Source: PLGF01 sp052139695
Lineage (GTDB): Bacteria; Verrucomicrobiota; Verrucomicrobiia; Limisphaerales; Palsa-1400
NCBI GenBank assembly: GCA_052139695.1
Contig: JBKQWF010000261.1
Span: 1-40,726, forward strand
DNA length: 40,726 nt
Direction: 5' to 3'
Positions within the stretch are counted from its first letter, which is position 1, and every line of letters starts with the position of its first letter. The notes beneath the pieces were generated by a model that saw only the letters and a list, made by a program, of their open reading frames with translations, did not search any database and was not told the origin of the DNA. Shown here piece by piece: positions 31,674 to 39,739 of the stretch. A program made the position numbers and the translations under genes.

Positions 31674-31687
31674 TTGACGCAAGTCAA
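31674..31687 (-). promoter_or_regulatory. Dnr/Fnr-type box of the YgbA-like gene
   Basis: TTGACTTGCGTCAA on the minus strand. GACAAT stands 23-28 nt after it, and the ATG 35 nt after it. No ribosome site is visible. Confidence 0.8.
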
Positions 31688-31728
31688 AGTTCCGATCAAT
31701 TCATCGCCCGCGAAAAAAGCACAATCTC

Positions 31729-31742
31729 TTGACTCAAATCAA
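31729..31742 (+). promoter_or_regulatory. Dnr/Fnr-type box of the DGC-domain gene
   Basis: TTGACTCAAATCAA. A good -10 element, GATAAT, lies at 31765-31770, exactly 23-28 nt after the box, placing the box at the class II activation distance. Here there is a leader of about 20 nt before the ATG. Confidence 0.8.
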
Positions 31743-31796
31743 ATCGGCGTCTGCCAGGATGGACGATAATTGTCCTGTAAGAAACACAACAAGTTT

Positions 31797-32243
31797 ATGA
31801 AAAGCGAAAATTCAAATCCAACGGCGTCAAGCAAACCAACGACCATAGTCTATGCCTGTTCTGGCTGCTCCGACGCCGGTGAAATCGCCGACCGCATCGC
31901 GCGTCAACTCACGCGCGATGGCGCGGCGAAGATGTCCTGCCTCGCCGGCATTGGCGGCCGCGTCAAAAGCCTGCTTGCAACGGCAGAAAATGCGCAACGC
32001 ATTCTTGTTGTGGACGGCTGCCCGCTGAATTGTGCCCGGAGGACGCTCGAACTCGCGGGTTTCACCAAATTCGAGCATCTCGAACTGCACCGGATTGGCG
32101 TGCGCAAAGGTTCGACGCCAGTGACAGATCATCGCATCGCATCCGGTGTCGCCGAGGCCAAGAGAATTCTTGCGGACGAACCCGCAATTTCCACGGAACA
32201 ATTTGACCCGTGTCTGCCAAGCCTGGTCGTAGCCGTGGCATAA
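31797..32243 (+). CDS. DGC-domain putative zinc-binding protein
   Basis: A 148-residue protein with the cysteine motifs of the DGC family: Y-A-C-S-G-C-S-D near residue 20, K-M-S-C-L-A-G-I-G near 48 and V-D-G-C-P-L-N-C-A near 77. The central strand pattern (R-I-L-V-V-D-G-C) is typical. The family is thought to bind zinc; the function is unknown. The ATG at 31797 fits the promoter at 31765-31770. It heads the short row leading to the Dnr-like gene. Confidence 0.85.
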   Translation: MKSENSNPTASSKPTTIVYACSGCSDAGEIADRIARQLTRDGAAKMSCLAGIGGRVKSLLATAENAQRILVVDGCPLNCARRTLELAGFTKFEHLELHRIGVRKGSTPVTDHRIASGVAEAKRILADEPAISTEQFDPCLPSLVVAVA

Positions 32244-32306
32244 TTAACATTGCTTGAACGCGGTCGTTGATGAAATCGTGGAAACACTGATGAAACCCGT
32301 TAAGAA

Positions 32307-32555
32307 ATGAGCATGCCGCCTTTGAACCAATTCAAACGTTTCGATGTGCGCGATCTAATCCGCCGGAGCATCGAACCGTTTCCTGAAATCCTCGAGCGCG
32401 TGGGCCGTCTCAAGCCAGGCGAAGGACTGATCATCGTCGCGCCCTTTCTCCCATCACCATTGATTGAGAAACTTGGGGCCGACGGCTTCGCCTCAAAAGT
32501 CGAGCGCGGTTCAGGCGCGGATTGGATAGTTTACTTCTGGCATGAAAATGGTTGA
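32307..32555 (+). CDS. DUF2249 protein, third locus
   Basis: An 82-residue single-domain protein: F-D-V-R-D-L-I-R-R near residue 11, L-K-P-G-E-G-L-I-I-V-A-P-F-L-P-S-P-L near 35 and D-W-I-V-Y-F-W near 72. This is the compact TusA-like DUF2249 fold. It lies 13 bp before the regulator gene and probably shares a transcript with it. Confidence 0.8.
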   Translation: MSMPPLNQFKRFDVRDLIRRSIEPFPEILERVGRLKPGEGLIIVAPFLPSPLIEKLGADGFASKVERGSGADWIVYFWHENG

Positions 32556-32567
32556 ATCAAAGCGGCT

Positions 32568-33287
32568 ATGCCTCTCACGCCCGGCGAATTAAAAATGATC
32601 GGTATCACGGCTGCCCTGCGAAGTTGTCAGCTTTTCACGGGACTTCCTGCGCGTGACCTTGAAAGCATTGCTGCTGTCACTGTCACAAAGTCCCTGGCCA
32701 AGGGCGAATACCTTTTTCGTGAAGGATCTCCCGCAGTCGGTTTTTATATTGTGCAACGCGGTTCCGTCAATGTTCATCGGGTCAATGCGGCAGGCAAGGA
32801 GCAGATCATCCATGTTTTCCGCACGGGCGAATCGTTTGCCGAAGTGGCGCTGGCATCCGACAAGGGGTACCCTGCTGACGCCCGCGTACTGGAGCCGACA
32901 CTCGTGCTGCTCGTGCAGAAGGACGGTATTTTGGCGTTGCTCCGGCGTCAACCCGAGCTCGCCTTGCGAATGCTTGGCTCCATGAGCAGTCATTTGCGCG
33001 TGCTAGTGAGTCAACTCGAAGACCTGACCCTCAAAGATGTGGAAACTCGCCTGGCAAACTGGCTCGTTAAAAAATGCCCGAATCTCCAAAGCGATCAACC
33101 CGTCCGGATTGAGCTCGCGATGGCCAAACGTGTGCTGGCGGCAGAATTGAGCACCGTGAGTGAAACCTTGTCGAGGACTTTGGCAAAATTCCGAGAGCAG
33201 AAACTTCTGACGGTTAAGGGCAAATCCATCGTGGTTCTGTCACCGGCGAAGTTGCACGCGCTTCTGCGCCGGAATCTTGGAGAATAG
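32568..33287 (+). CDS. Dnr-like Crp/Fnr-family transcriptional regulator
   Basis: A 239-residue protein with an N-terminal cyclic-nucleotide-type sensor domain (about 20-135, G-E-Y-L-F-R-E-G, G-E-S-F-A-E-V-A-L) and a C-terminal winged helix (about 158-232). The recognition helix has S-E199-T-L-S202-R203, the E-x-x-S-R signature that in Fnr contacts TTGA half-sites. The cysteine cluster of oxygen-sensing Fnr is absent (only one Cys in the first 40 residues), so this is the Dnr/NnrR type thought to sense NO through haem. It is the natural candidate to act on the six TTGA-N6-TCAA boxes in this window. A start at residue 10 is possible. Confidence 0.88.
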   Translation: MPLTPGELKMIGITAALRSCQLFTGLPARDLESIAAVTVTKSLAKGEYLFREGSPAVGFYIVQRGSVNVHRVNAAGKEQIIHVFRTGESFAEVALASDKGYPADARVLEPTLVLLVQKDGILALLRRQPELALRMLGSMSSHLRVLVSQLEDLTLKDVETRLANWLVKKCPNLQSDQPVRIELAMAKRVLAAELSTVSETLSRTLAKFREQKLLTVKGKSIVVLSPAKLHALLRRNLGE

Positions 33288-33309
33288 TCGATGCCATGCC
33301 GGTCAATCA

Positions 33310-33732
33310 CTATTCAGTGCGGCCAAACCGCCCAAGCAACTGGCTGATTTCCGGTCCGATCCGTTTCAGTTCTTCCCGATGGACAGCGGAAAGTTTCTCT
33401 AAAACTTCTTCGCCGCGCCTCGTGAGTTGCAGGAGAACTTGGCGCCGATCCTCCGCAGATGGCAGACGCGTGACCAGTTTCTCCACCATCAACCGATCAG
33501 CCAACCCAACCGCGCTGTGGTGGCGAAGCTGTAATCGCTCCGCGAGTTCTCCCACGGTAATCTTGTCTCGTGCAGGAAAGCCTTTGATGGCCAGCAACGC
33601 CTGATGCTGTTGTGGCGTGATGGCAGCCGCATTGGCGGCTCCCTCGCTAAAATGGATGAACCGCCGGAGCGCGTAACGAAATGCGGCTAGCGTTTCATAA
33701 TCCGACTTGGTGAGTTGCCTGGGTCTCGCCAT
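33310..33732 (-). CDS. MarR-family transcriptional regulator
   Basis: A 140-residue protein with the MarR winged helix: I-T-V-G-E-L-A-E-R-L-Q-L-R-H-H-S-A-V-G-L-A-D-R-L near residues 59-82, then L-V-T-R-L-P-S-A-E-D-R-R-Q-V-L-L as the wing with the D-x-R-x core. ATG at 33732 is chosen; a TTG at 33768 would extend it. It is divergent from the cytochrome b/molybdopterin gene and lies 92 bp from it, with a TATCGCGATA dyad between. Confidence 0.88.
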   Translation of the reverse strand: MARPRQLTKSDYETLAAFRYALRRFIHFSEGAANAAAITPQQHQALLAIKGFPARDKITVGELAERLQLRHHSAVGLADRLMVEKLVTRLPSAEDRRQVLLQLTRRGEEVLEKLSAVHREELKRIGPEISQLLGRFGRTE

Positions 33733-33783
33733 CGCTTGTGAGTCTAACAGCCGCCGTGTCGAAGCCAATGCTCGTTTGACGCA

Positions 33784-33793
33784 TATCGCGATA
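33784..33793. promoter_or_regulatory. TATCGCGATA dyad between divergent MarR and oxidoreductase genes
   Basis: A perfect 10-bp palindrome 32 bp before the oxidoreductase ATG and 52 bp before the MarR ATG, a likely MarR operator. Half-sites resemble the ATCG...CGAT dyads upstream of nirK and the nosZ operon, but the spacing differs (0 against 5 bp). Confidence 0.5.
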
Positions 33794-33824
33794 CGATCTA
33801 GTATGAAATCGATTTTAATGGCTC

Positions 33825-35426
33825 ATGCGTTTTCAACTCAAGACGCTCTTGATTTTTCTGTCGCCGCTGGTCCTCGCGGTGGTGGCCGCCTACTTCCAAT
33901 GGGCGGTGTTCGGCTTGCCGACAATCCCTCCCGGAGCCCAGCCGCCCCCTGTGGGCACACCCCAAGGATTTCCAGCCTGGTTGCGTCTGGCCCACTACGT
34001 AAATTTCCTATTTCTGACACTCCTTATCCGCAGCGGACTGCAAGTTCTCATGGACCATCCGCGCTTGTACTGGAATGTCCATTGCACACCCACCACGGAA
34101 TGGCTGCGACTCACGCCCGTCAAAGCGCCACAGGGGCCGATGTGGACGGCCAAGGACGATGCCCGATACCTTTCGCCATGGATTGGCCTGCCTGGACGCC
34201 GGCACACGGTGGGCATGGCGCGGCACTGGCACTTTCTGAGCGCGCTTTTCTGGGTGGTCAATGGCGTGGTATTTGTCGTATTGCTCCTAAGCGGCGATCA
34301 ATGGAAACGGCTCATTCCCACCTCCTGGAGAATTGTTCCTGACGCGTGGGCCATCTTCGTCCACTACGCCACATTTCACATGCCGCAAGAGCCGAACGGG
34401 TTCTATCGCTACAACGCGTTGCAACAACTGACGTATTTCAGCACCGTATTCGTGCTGGCTCCGCTGGCAATTTTAACCGGCCCTTCGATGTCGCCGGCCC
34501 TGACCAATCGGTTCAGTGCGTATCCCAAGCTGCCGGGGAACCGGCAAATCGGTCGCTCGCTTCACTTCCTGACCATGTGCGCTTTTGTGATTTTCATCAT
34601 ATTGCACGTGTCATTGGTCGTAATCACGGGATTTGCGCGGAACATGAACCATATTGTTCTCGGCACAGACGACACGCGGAGGATCGGGTTGTGCCTTGGA
34701 CTGCTTGCCATTGGCGTAGTTTTTGGGATCAATGCGCTGGCCTACTGGGCTGCATGGAAGCGCCCGCGCGCCGTCCAGCATGCAGCCAAAGCCGTCGTCA
34801 CGCCGGTGATGAATCTGTTGCTCGACCGCGCATCTCCCCGGGCGGAGTTTCGTTCCGAAGACATATCTCCCTACTTCTGGGCTAACGGCATATTGCCCAT
34901 TTGCCAGGAATGGAAGGATCTGGCCGCAAACGGATTTGAGAGTTACCGGCTCAAGGTGCATGGGCTGGTTGAGAATCCGATGGAATTGTCATTGGATGAC
35001 CTTCGCGCGAGAGACAAGAAGACGCAAATCACCCTGCACCACTGCATCCAGGGCTGGTCAGGTATAGCGGAGTGGGGTGGGATGCCATTGGCGGAACTGA
35101 TCCAATTGGTTCGTCCGAAACCGGAAGCGCGCGCGGTCGTCTTCTACTCTTTCGGCGACGGCGCGGAAGGAGGCCGATTCTACGACAGCCTATCAATTAC
35201 CAATGCCGTGCATCCGCTGACGTTGCTGGCCTATGAAATGAATTTCAAGCCGCTGACTGAACTCCACGGCGCGCCCTTGCGACTGCGGGTTGAGAACCAA
35301 CTCGGATTCAAAATGGTCAAATGGATTCAGGCGATTGAATTCGTGGACAGTGCGAGTCGCATTCAGAAAGGCGAAGGCGGCTACAATGAAGACCACGAAT
35401 ATTTTGGCGAGTTGGCAAATATCTAA
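33825..35426 (+). CDS. cytochrome b561-like membrane domain fused to a molybdopterin (sulfite-oxidase-type) domain
   Basis: A 533-residue protein. Residues 1-350 hold five or more membrane segments with histidines in R-L-A-H-Y near 57, A-R-H-W-H-F near 134, F-V-H-Y-A near 180 and I-I-L-H-V-S near 267, as in b-type cytochromes. Residues 350-520 form an oxidoreductase molybdopterin-binding domain: R-L-K-V-H-G-L-V-E-N-P near 377, L-H-H-C407-I-Q-G-W-S-G with the probable Mo-ligating Cys, and E-N-Q-L-G-F-K-M-V-K near 488. It is a YedYZ-like pair fused in one chain. The substrate is unknown. It may be controlled by the divergent MarR gene. Confidence 0.82.
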   Translation: MRFQLKTLLIFLSPLVLAVVAAYFQWAVFGLPTIPPGAQPPPVGTPQGFPAWLRLAHYVNFLFLTLLIRSGLQVLMDHPRLYWNVHCTPTTEWLRLTPVKAPQGPMWTAKDDARYLSPWIGLPGRRHTVGMARHWHFLSALFWVVNGVVFVVLLLSGDQWKRLIPTSWRIVPDAWAIFVHYATFHMPQEPNGFYRYNALQQLTYFSTVFVLAPLAILTGPSMSPALTNRFSAYPKLPGNRQIGRSLHFLTMCAFVIFIILHVSLVVITGFARNMNHIVLGTDDTRRIGLCLGLLAIGVVFGINALAYWAAWKRPRAVQHAAKAVVTPVMNLLLDRASPRAEFRSEDISPYFWANGILPICQEWKDLAANGFESYRLKVHGLVENPMELSLDDLRARDKKTQITLHHCIQGWSGIAEWGGMPLAELIQLVRPKPEARAVVFYSFGDGAEGGRFYDSLSITNAVHPLTLLAYEMNFKPLTELHGAPLRLRVENQLGFKMVKWIQAIEFVDSASRIQKGEGGYNEDHEYFGELANI

Positions 35427-35504
35427 CCGGTGTCAAACATTGGCTGACGCGCAGAACTCCGATGATTATTTTGCCGTTCGTTAGATGAAAGGCGAGCATG
35501 AGGT

Positions 35505-35894
35505 ATGATTAAAATCAAGAGAGCTTACGATCCAGTTGAGGAAAATGATGGTCCCCGTTTCTTGGTTGACCGCATGTGGCCGCGGGGCCTGAAAAAGGAG
35601 CGGTTGAAAATGGAAGCCTGGCTGAAAGCAGTTGCGCCGAGCGACCAGTTGCGTCGCTGGTTCAACCATGAGCCAGCTAAATGGAACGAGTTTCACCGGC
35701 GTTACTCTGCCGAACTGGATGCAAAACCTGAAACATGGCTACCGTTGTTGCAAACGGCACAGACGGGCGATGTTACGCTGCTTTTCGGTGCCAGGGATAA
35801 AGAGCACAATAACGCAGTCGTATTGAGGGCATACTTGATCAAACGTGCGAAGACGAAGGTGCTTGCAAGGCACCCCAAGATTGTCACGGCCTGA
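35505..35894 (+). CDS. DUF488 family protein, copy 2
   Basis: A 129-residue DUF488 protein: K-R-A-Y-D-P-V-E near residue 5, R-F-L-V-D-R-M-W-P-R-G near 18, A-P-S-D-Q-L-R-R-W-F near 43 and D-V-T-L-L-F-G-A near 88. It is a paralogue of the protein at 25748-26149 with the same length and motif spacing. No Dnr box is seen upstream, unlike copy 1. It is the last cargo gene before the relaxase module. Confidence 0.85.
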   Translation: MIKIKRAYDPVEENDGPRFLVDRMWPRGLKKERLKMEAWLKAVAPSDQLRRWFNHEPAKWNEFHRRYSAELDAKPETWLPLLQTAQTGDVTLLFGARDKEHNNAVVLRAYLIKRAKTKVLARHPKIVTA

Positions 35895-36169
35895 AATCGC
35901 TCCCTGTCGAGAACAATGCCTAACAGGCCAATGTCCTTTCGAAGTCTTTCGATAAAAAAATCAGGAAATTGACTTTATTCGGCGATGGTCGCCGAAGAAA
36001 TCCGGCTTAGGTGCGGGCATTCAATTTCCACAACAAGGCGTCAACGCAAGCCAAGCGTTCATTAAGACGATCTTTGGCACTTATTCTGTTCGCACAATTC
36101 GAGATAACCCGCATAAACTTCCCCACTACCCATTAACGCAGCCAGCGTTGAACGTCGTATCTTTGGGCC
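35895..36169. other. non-coding stretch upstream of the relaxase, candidate second oriT
   Basis: No gene. It contains the hairpin TTCGGCGA-TGG-TCGCCGAA (35978-35996, perfect 8-bp stem) and a smaller AACGC...GCGTT pair (36043-36059). MobF relaxases often act on an oriT close to their own gene, so this is a reasonable place for it, but no known nic consensus is recognised. Confidence 0.4.
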
Positions 36170-39058
36170 ATGCTTTCGCCCAAAGCACAATGCAGCCTGG
36201 TTGACGCCAAACGATACTTCAGGGAGCACCTGTCGGTCGGCGAGTATTACACGGAAGGTCAACAAGTGCGTGGCCAATGGTACGGGAAAGGAGCGGCGGA
36301 TTTGGGACTGTCGGGCATCACGAGAGTCGAACAATTTGAGCGGCTTTGCGATAATCTTCATCCGCAAACGGGCCAGCGCCTGACGCTGCGCCAGAAAACT
36401 ACCCGGACGGAATCAGATATGGACGGCGCGGAGCATGAGCACGCCAACCGTCGGGTTTTTTACGATTTCACCATTTCGCCGCCGAAGTCGGTTTCCATCG
36501 CCGCCCTCGTCGGCAACGACCGGCGCATTGTCGAGGCCCACGAACGGGCGGTGACGATGGCGTTGGAGCAATTGCAATCCTTTGCCTCCACGCGCGTCCG
36601 CAAGGACGGCCAATGCGCTGACCGCACGACGGGCAACATTGTCGCCGCCACATTCCGCCACGACACATCGCGGGCGCTCGACCCGCACTTGCACACCCAC
36701 TGCATTGTCTTCAACGCCACGTACGACGCGGTGGAAGGCCGATGGAAGGCGTTGCAGAATCACGACATGCTCGTGGCGCAGAAGTTCATCGAAAACGTCT
36801 ATTACCACGAACTGGCGCGGTCGCTACAGGAATATGGCTATGAGGTCGGCAGCCGAAACACAGGCGATTTTCAGATCAAAGGCATCTCCAAGGAGCTTTG
36901 TGATTTATTCTCCAAACGTCACCGGCAGATTGACGAGAAGACCCGCGAGTTGTTGGCCCGCCATCCTGAAAAGGCGGACGGAAACATTTCCACCATTCGG
37001 GAGCATATCGTCCACAAGGAACGCGACAGGAAAATCCCGGAAATTGGGTTGTCCCGATTGCAGGCCCATTGGGATGGTCAAATGACCTTGGACCAGCGGA
37101 ACTCGTTGCGGAATCTCATTCATGTCCAACCGACGACTTGGGAGGACGCGAAGGTGGTGGCGGGGCGAGCGGTCGCGTGGGCGGAGGAACACTTGTTTGA
37201 CAGACGTTCGGTGGTCAATGAACACGAACTTTGGCGGCACGCGCTCGGCTATGCCAGAGGCCAAAACGTGACCTTGAAGGACATTCAAACCGTCACCGGC
37301 AAACGTGATTATATCCGCGATGAAAAACATCCGGGCAAAGTTACGACCCGCGAGCATTTGCAGCGGGAATGGGAAATTGTGCAAATGGTTCACAAGGGCC
37401 TGCGCAGCCATCAACCGTTCTGCCAGGATTATCACTGCGCCAATCCATCTCTGGATGCGGAGCAACGACTGGCGGTGGAAAGAATCTTGGGATGCTTCGG
37501 CTTTGTCGCCGTTTTCCGTGGCGGAGCGGGCACAGGCAAGAGTTATACACTACGGGAAGTTGAGAAAGGATTGAAAGAGACGGGCCGGACCATCCACGTA
37601 ATCGCGCCGCAACGCCAACAGGTCATGGACTTGGAAAAGGACGGCTTTCAAAACGTCGAGACGGTCAGCGCCTTTCTGGCCAAAGGCAGTTTGGGGTCGC
37701 AATCCGTCATCATTGTGGATGAAGCCGGGCAGATCGGTGGCAAACAGATGCACACGCTGTTGGAATTCGCCCTGGAGAACGAGAGCCGCGTGATTCTTTC
37801 CGGCGACACCCGCCAGCATGGCGCGGTCGAGGCGGCGGACGCTCTGCGGGCCATTGAAAAGTATTCGGGTGTGCGTCCCATCGAACTGACTACCATTTGC
37901 CGTCAGAATCCAGAACTGGCCAAAACCATCGAGGAACGCGAATGGATCAAACAATACCGACAGGCCGTGGCCGAAGCGCAGGACGGCAAGTTTGCCGAAT
38001 CATTTAATCGTCTGGATAGACAAGGAGCCATCGTCCAATGCAGTTTGACTGACCAGCATCAAAAGCTGGCGGAACATTATCTGGCGCTGGCGAAAGACCG
38101 TCACTCCACGGTGGTCGTATCCCAAAGCTGGAATGAGATTCATCAGGTCAACGAACAGATTCGTCTGGCCCTCAAGGGCGAAAAACTGGTGGGCGAGGCT
38201 GACAAAATCCTGACGACATTTCAGCCGGTGGATATGACGGACGCGCAAAAGCGCGATCAACGGTCTTACGACGAAAATTCCATGATGGTCTTCAACCGTA
38301 ACGTACGCGGCTTCAAAGCGGGCGAGGCGGCACGATTGCAAGCCATTACCGAAACGCATGTGGTCGTTGAAAACGAGGGGCGTCGCGTCTCGATACCGTT
38401 CAAGCATCTCGATCGGATCACGGTTTGCCACACCAAGGAATTGGCCTTGGCCTCCGGCGACCGGTTGCTCTTGAAGGCCAATGGCCGCAGCGAAGATGAC
38501 CGGAAGCTGGCCAACGGCGACCTGGTCACTATCAAGGAAATCCACGAGGATGGCCGCATCGCGCTCGCCGATGGCCGGGTGCTTTCCCCACACTTCCGCC
38601 AGTTCGTGCGTGGCTACGCCGTCACGTCCTACGCCTCGCAAGGCAAATCGGTCGATCATGTGCTGTTCTCAGATTCAGCGGTGAAGGCGGCGACGAACCA
38701 ACAGCAATGGTATGTGACCATTTCGCGTGGTCGCAAGGGCGTCCAGATTTTCACTGCCGACAAAATCCAGCTTCGCGAAAACGTCCTCCGCTCCGGGGGC
38801 CGCGAACTGGCCTTGGACATCGCCAAAAAATCCTCAATCCATGCGCTGGCAAAGGCTTGGGGCCGCGATCTTGGATACGTCTTGAATGTGCAGCATTCGC
38901 AACGTCAAACAGCGCAGCGTCGGGCGGAATTGCTTGAGCAGGCAGAAGTTCAGGAAAAATCCGAATCCGTCCGGCAAGCGCAAACCGTTCGGACGGCGCG
39001 GAAAATCATGCCCGCGCACAAGCACAATCAAAAATATGGAGGAGGCATCGGAGTATGA
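36170..39058 (+). CDS. MobF-family (TrwC/TraI-like) relaxase-helicase, full length
   Basis: A 962-residue protein. The N-terminal TrwC relaxase domain (about 1-290) has the catalytic tyrosine pair Y26-Y27 in G-E-Y-Y-T-E-G and the metal-binding triad in D-P-H173-L-H175-T-H177. The superfamily 1 helicase part (about 425-880) has Walker A G-G-A-G-T-G-K-S at about 450-457, motif II V-D-E-A-G (D517, E518), G-D-T-R-Q near 545 and the C-terminal G-Y-A-V-T-S-Y-A-S-Q-G-K and S-R-G-R blocks. It nicks oriT and unwinds DNA for transfer. The gene at the left edge is a diverged relative. It overlaps the next gene by ATGA. Confidence 0.93.
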   Translation: MLSPKAQCSLVDAKRYFREHLSVGEYYTEGQQVRGQWYGKGAADLGLSGITRVEQFERLCDNLHPQTGQRLTLRQKTTRTESDMDGAEHEHANRRVFYDFTISPPKSVSIAALVGNDRRIVEAHERAVTMALEQLQSFASTRVRKDGQCADRTTGNIVAATFRHDTSRALDPHLHTHCIVFNATYDAVEGRWKALQNHDMLVAQKFIENVYYHELARSLQEYGYEVGSRNTGDFQIKGISKELCDLFSKRHRQIDEKTRELLARHPEKADGNISTIREHIVHKERDRKIPEIGLSRLQAHWDGQMTLDQRNSLRNLIHVQPTTWEDAKVVAGRAVAWAEEHLFDRRSVVNEHELWRHALGYARGQNVTLKDIQTVTGKRDYIRDEKHPGKVTTREHLQREWEIVQMVHKGLRSHQPFCQDYHCANPSLDAEQRLAVERILGCFGFVAVFRGGAGTGKSYTLREVEKGLKETGRTIHVIAPQRQQVMDLEKDGFQNVETVSAFLAKGSLGSQSVIIVDEAGQIGGKQMHTLLEFALENESRVILSGDTRQHGAVEAADALRAIEKYSGVRPIELTTICRQNPELAKTIEEREWIKQYRQAVAEAQDGKFAESFNRLDRQGAIVQCSLTDQHQKLAEHYLALAKDRHSTVVVSQSWNEIHQVNEQIRLALKGEKLVGEADKILTTFQPVDMTDAQKRDQRSYDENSMMVFNRNVRGFKAGEAARLQAITETHVVVENEGRRVSIPFKHLDRITVCHTKELALASGDRLLLKANGRSEDDRKLANGDLVTIKEIHEDGRIALADGRVLSPHFRQFVRGYAVTSYASQGKSVDHVLFSDSAVKAATNQQQWYVTISRGRKGVQIFTADKIQLRENVLRSGGRELALDIAKKSSIHALAKAWGRDLGYVLNVQHSQRQTAQRRAELLEQAEVQEKSESVRQAQTVRTARKIMPAHKHNQKYGGGIGV

Positions 39059-39408
39059 GCCTGAATATGAGAGCATTCGATGATCGTCTGTCGTGTTACG
39101 AACTGAGCCGTCAGGTGATGGGCTACCATGTGCCAATGGACAACGTGAGGTTGGAACTGACTCCCAGCCGTTTTTACCTGCTGCCTTATCACCATTTGGA
39201 AGTCGCCGAGTTCGAGTCGGCCCATAAAGGTGACACGATTTCCCTTTCATTTGTCAACCATAAGGTGCGAATCACTGGCCGCAACCTACGCGATCTGGCC
39301 GTGGCTTTTCAGGAACACGCCGTCGTGTCGGTTACACCCGTGCCGGAAAAGTACGAGGCATTGCGGGAAAGTGTCCAGGGCTTGGTTGACTCAATCCAGA
39401 TTGAATAA
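39055..39408 (+). CDS. small protein following the relaxase, unknown function
   Basis: A 117-residue protein. Residues 35-75 (F-Y-L-L-P-Y-H-H-L-E-V-A-E-F, then I-S-L-S-F-V-N-H-K-V-R-I-T-G-R-N-L) resemble the corresponding block in the protein at 795-1193, which occupies the same place after the left relaxase. It is translationally coupled to the relaxase. I do not recognise a domain. Confidence 0.68.
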   Translation: MSLNMRAFDDRLSCYELSRQVMGYHVPMDNVRLELTPSRFYLLPYHHLEVAEFESAHKGDTISLSFVNHKVRITGRNLRDLAVAFQEHAVVSVTPVPEKYEALRESVQGLVDSIQIE

Positions 39409-39477
39409 TGGATTTCTGTCAGCGGGTGCTCGTGGTGCTTCGCGAGCGGACCCGATTCCGCCCGCGCCATTTCTGCA

Positions 39478-39729
39478 TTACCCGCCAAACGGTCCGTTGC
39501 CGTCGCTGGGCGGCTCAATTTCCCACCGAATGACCGGCGGAACTCCCGACAACCCCGTTGGTGGTCGTACAACCAAGATGAAGGTGTGGTTGCCTTTCGT
39601 CTTCTTCCGTTCCGCCCGTCGCCCCAAATACCAGGCGGTGAGCGGAATCGCGACATAAACAATAAGGCCGGAGACGAACGCCCCATGCTCGCGCAGCATC
39701 CAATCAATGAAACGAAAAACCGGGTTCAT
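39478..39729 (-). CDS. small single-pass membrane protein beside the right integrase
   Basis: An 83-residue protein starting N-P-V-F-R-F-I-D-W-M-L with one membrane segment (about 16-33) and a basic stop-transfer R-R-A-E-R-K-K. A perfect AGGAGGG ribosome site stands 4 bases before the ATG at 39729, which decides the start over an upstream in-frame alternative. It begins 10 bp after the integrase stop. It is a relative of 2588-2851 and occupies the same place. Confidence 0.7.
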   Translation of the reverse strand: MNPVFRFIDWMLREHGAFVSGLIVYVAIPLTAWYLGRRAERKKTKGNHTFILVVRPPTGLSGVPPVIRWEIEPPSDGNGPFGG

Positions 39730-39739
39730 ATCGCCCTCC

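Noticed and set aside
33776..33789. A seventh Dnr-like box, TTGACGCATATCGC, between MarR and the oxidoreductase gene
   Set aside because: Only the left half-site is good; the right half lacks TCAA. The overlapping TATCGCGATA dyad explains the symmetry better.
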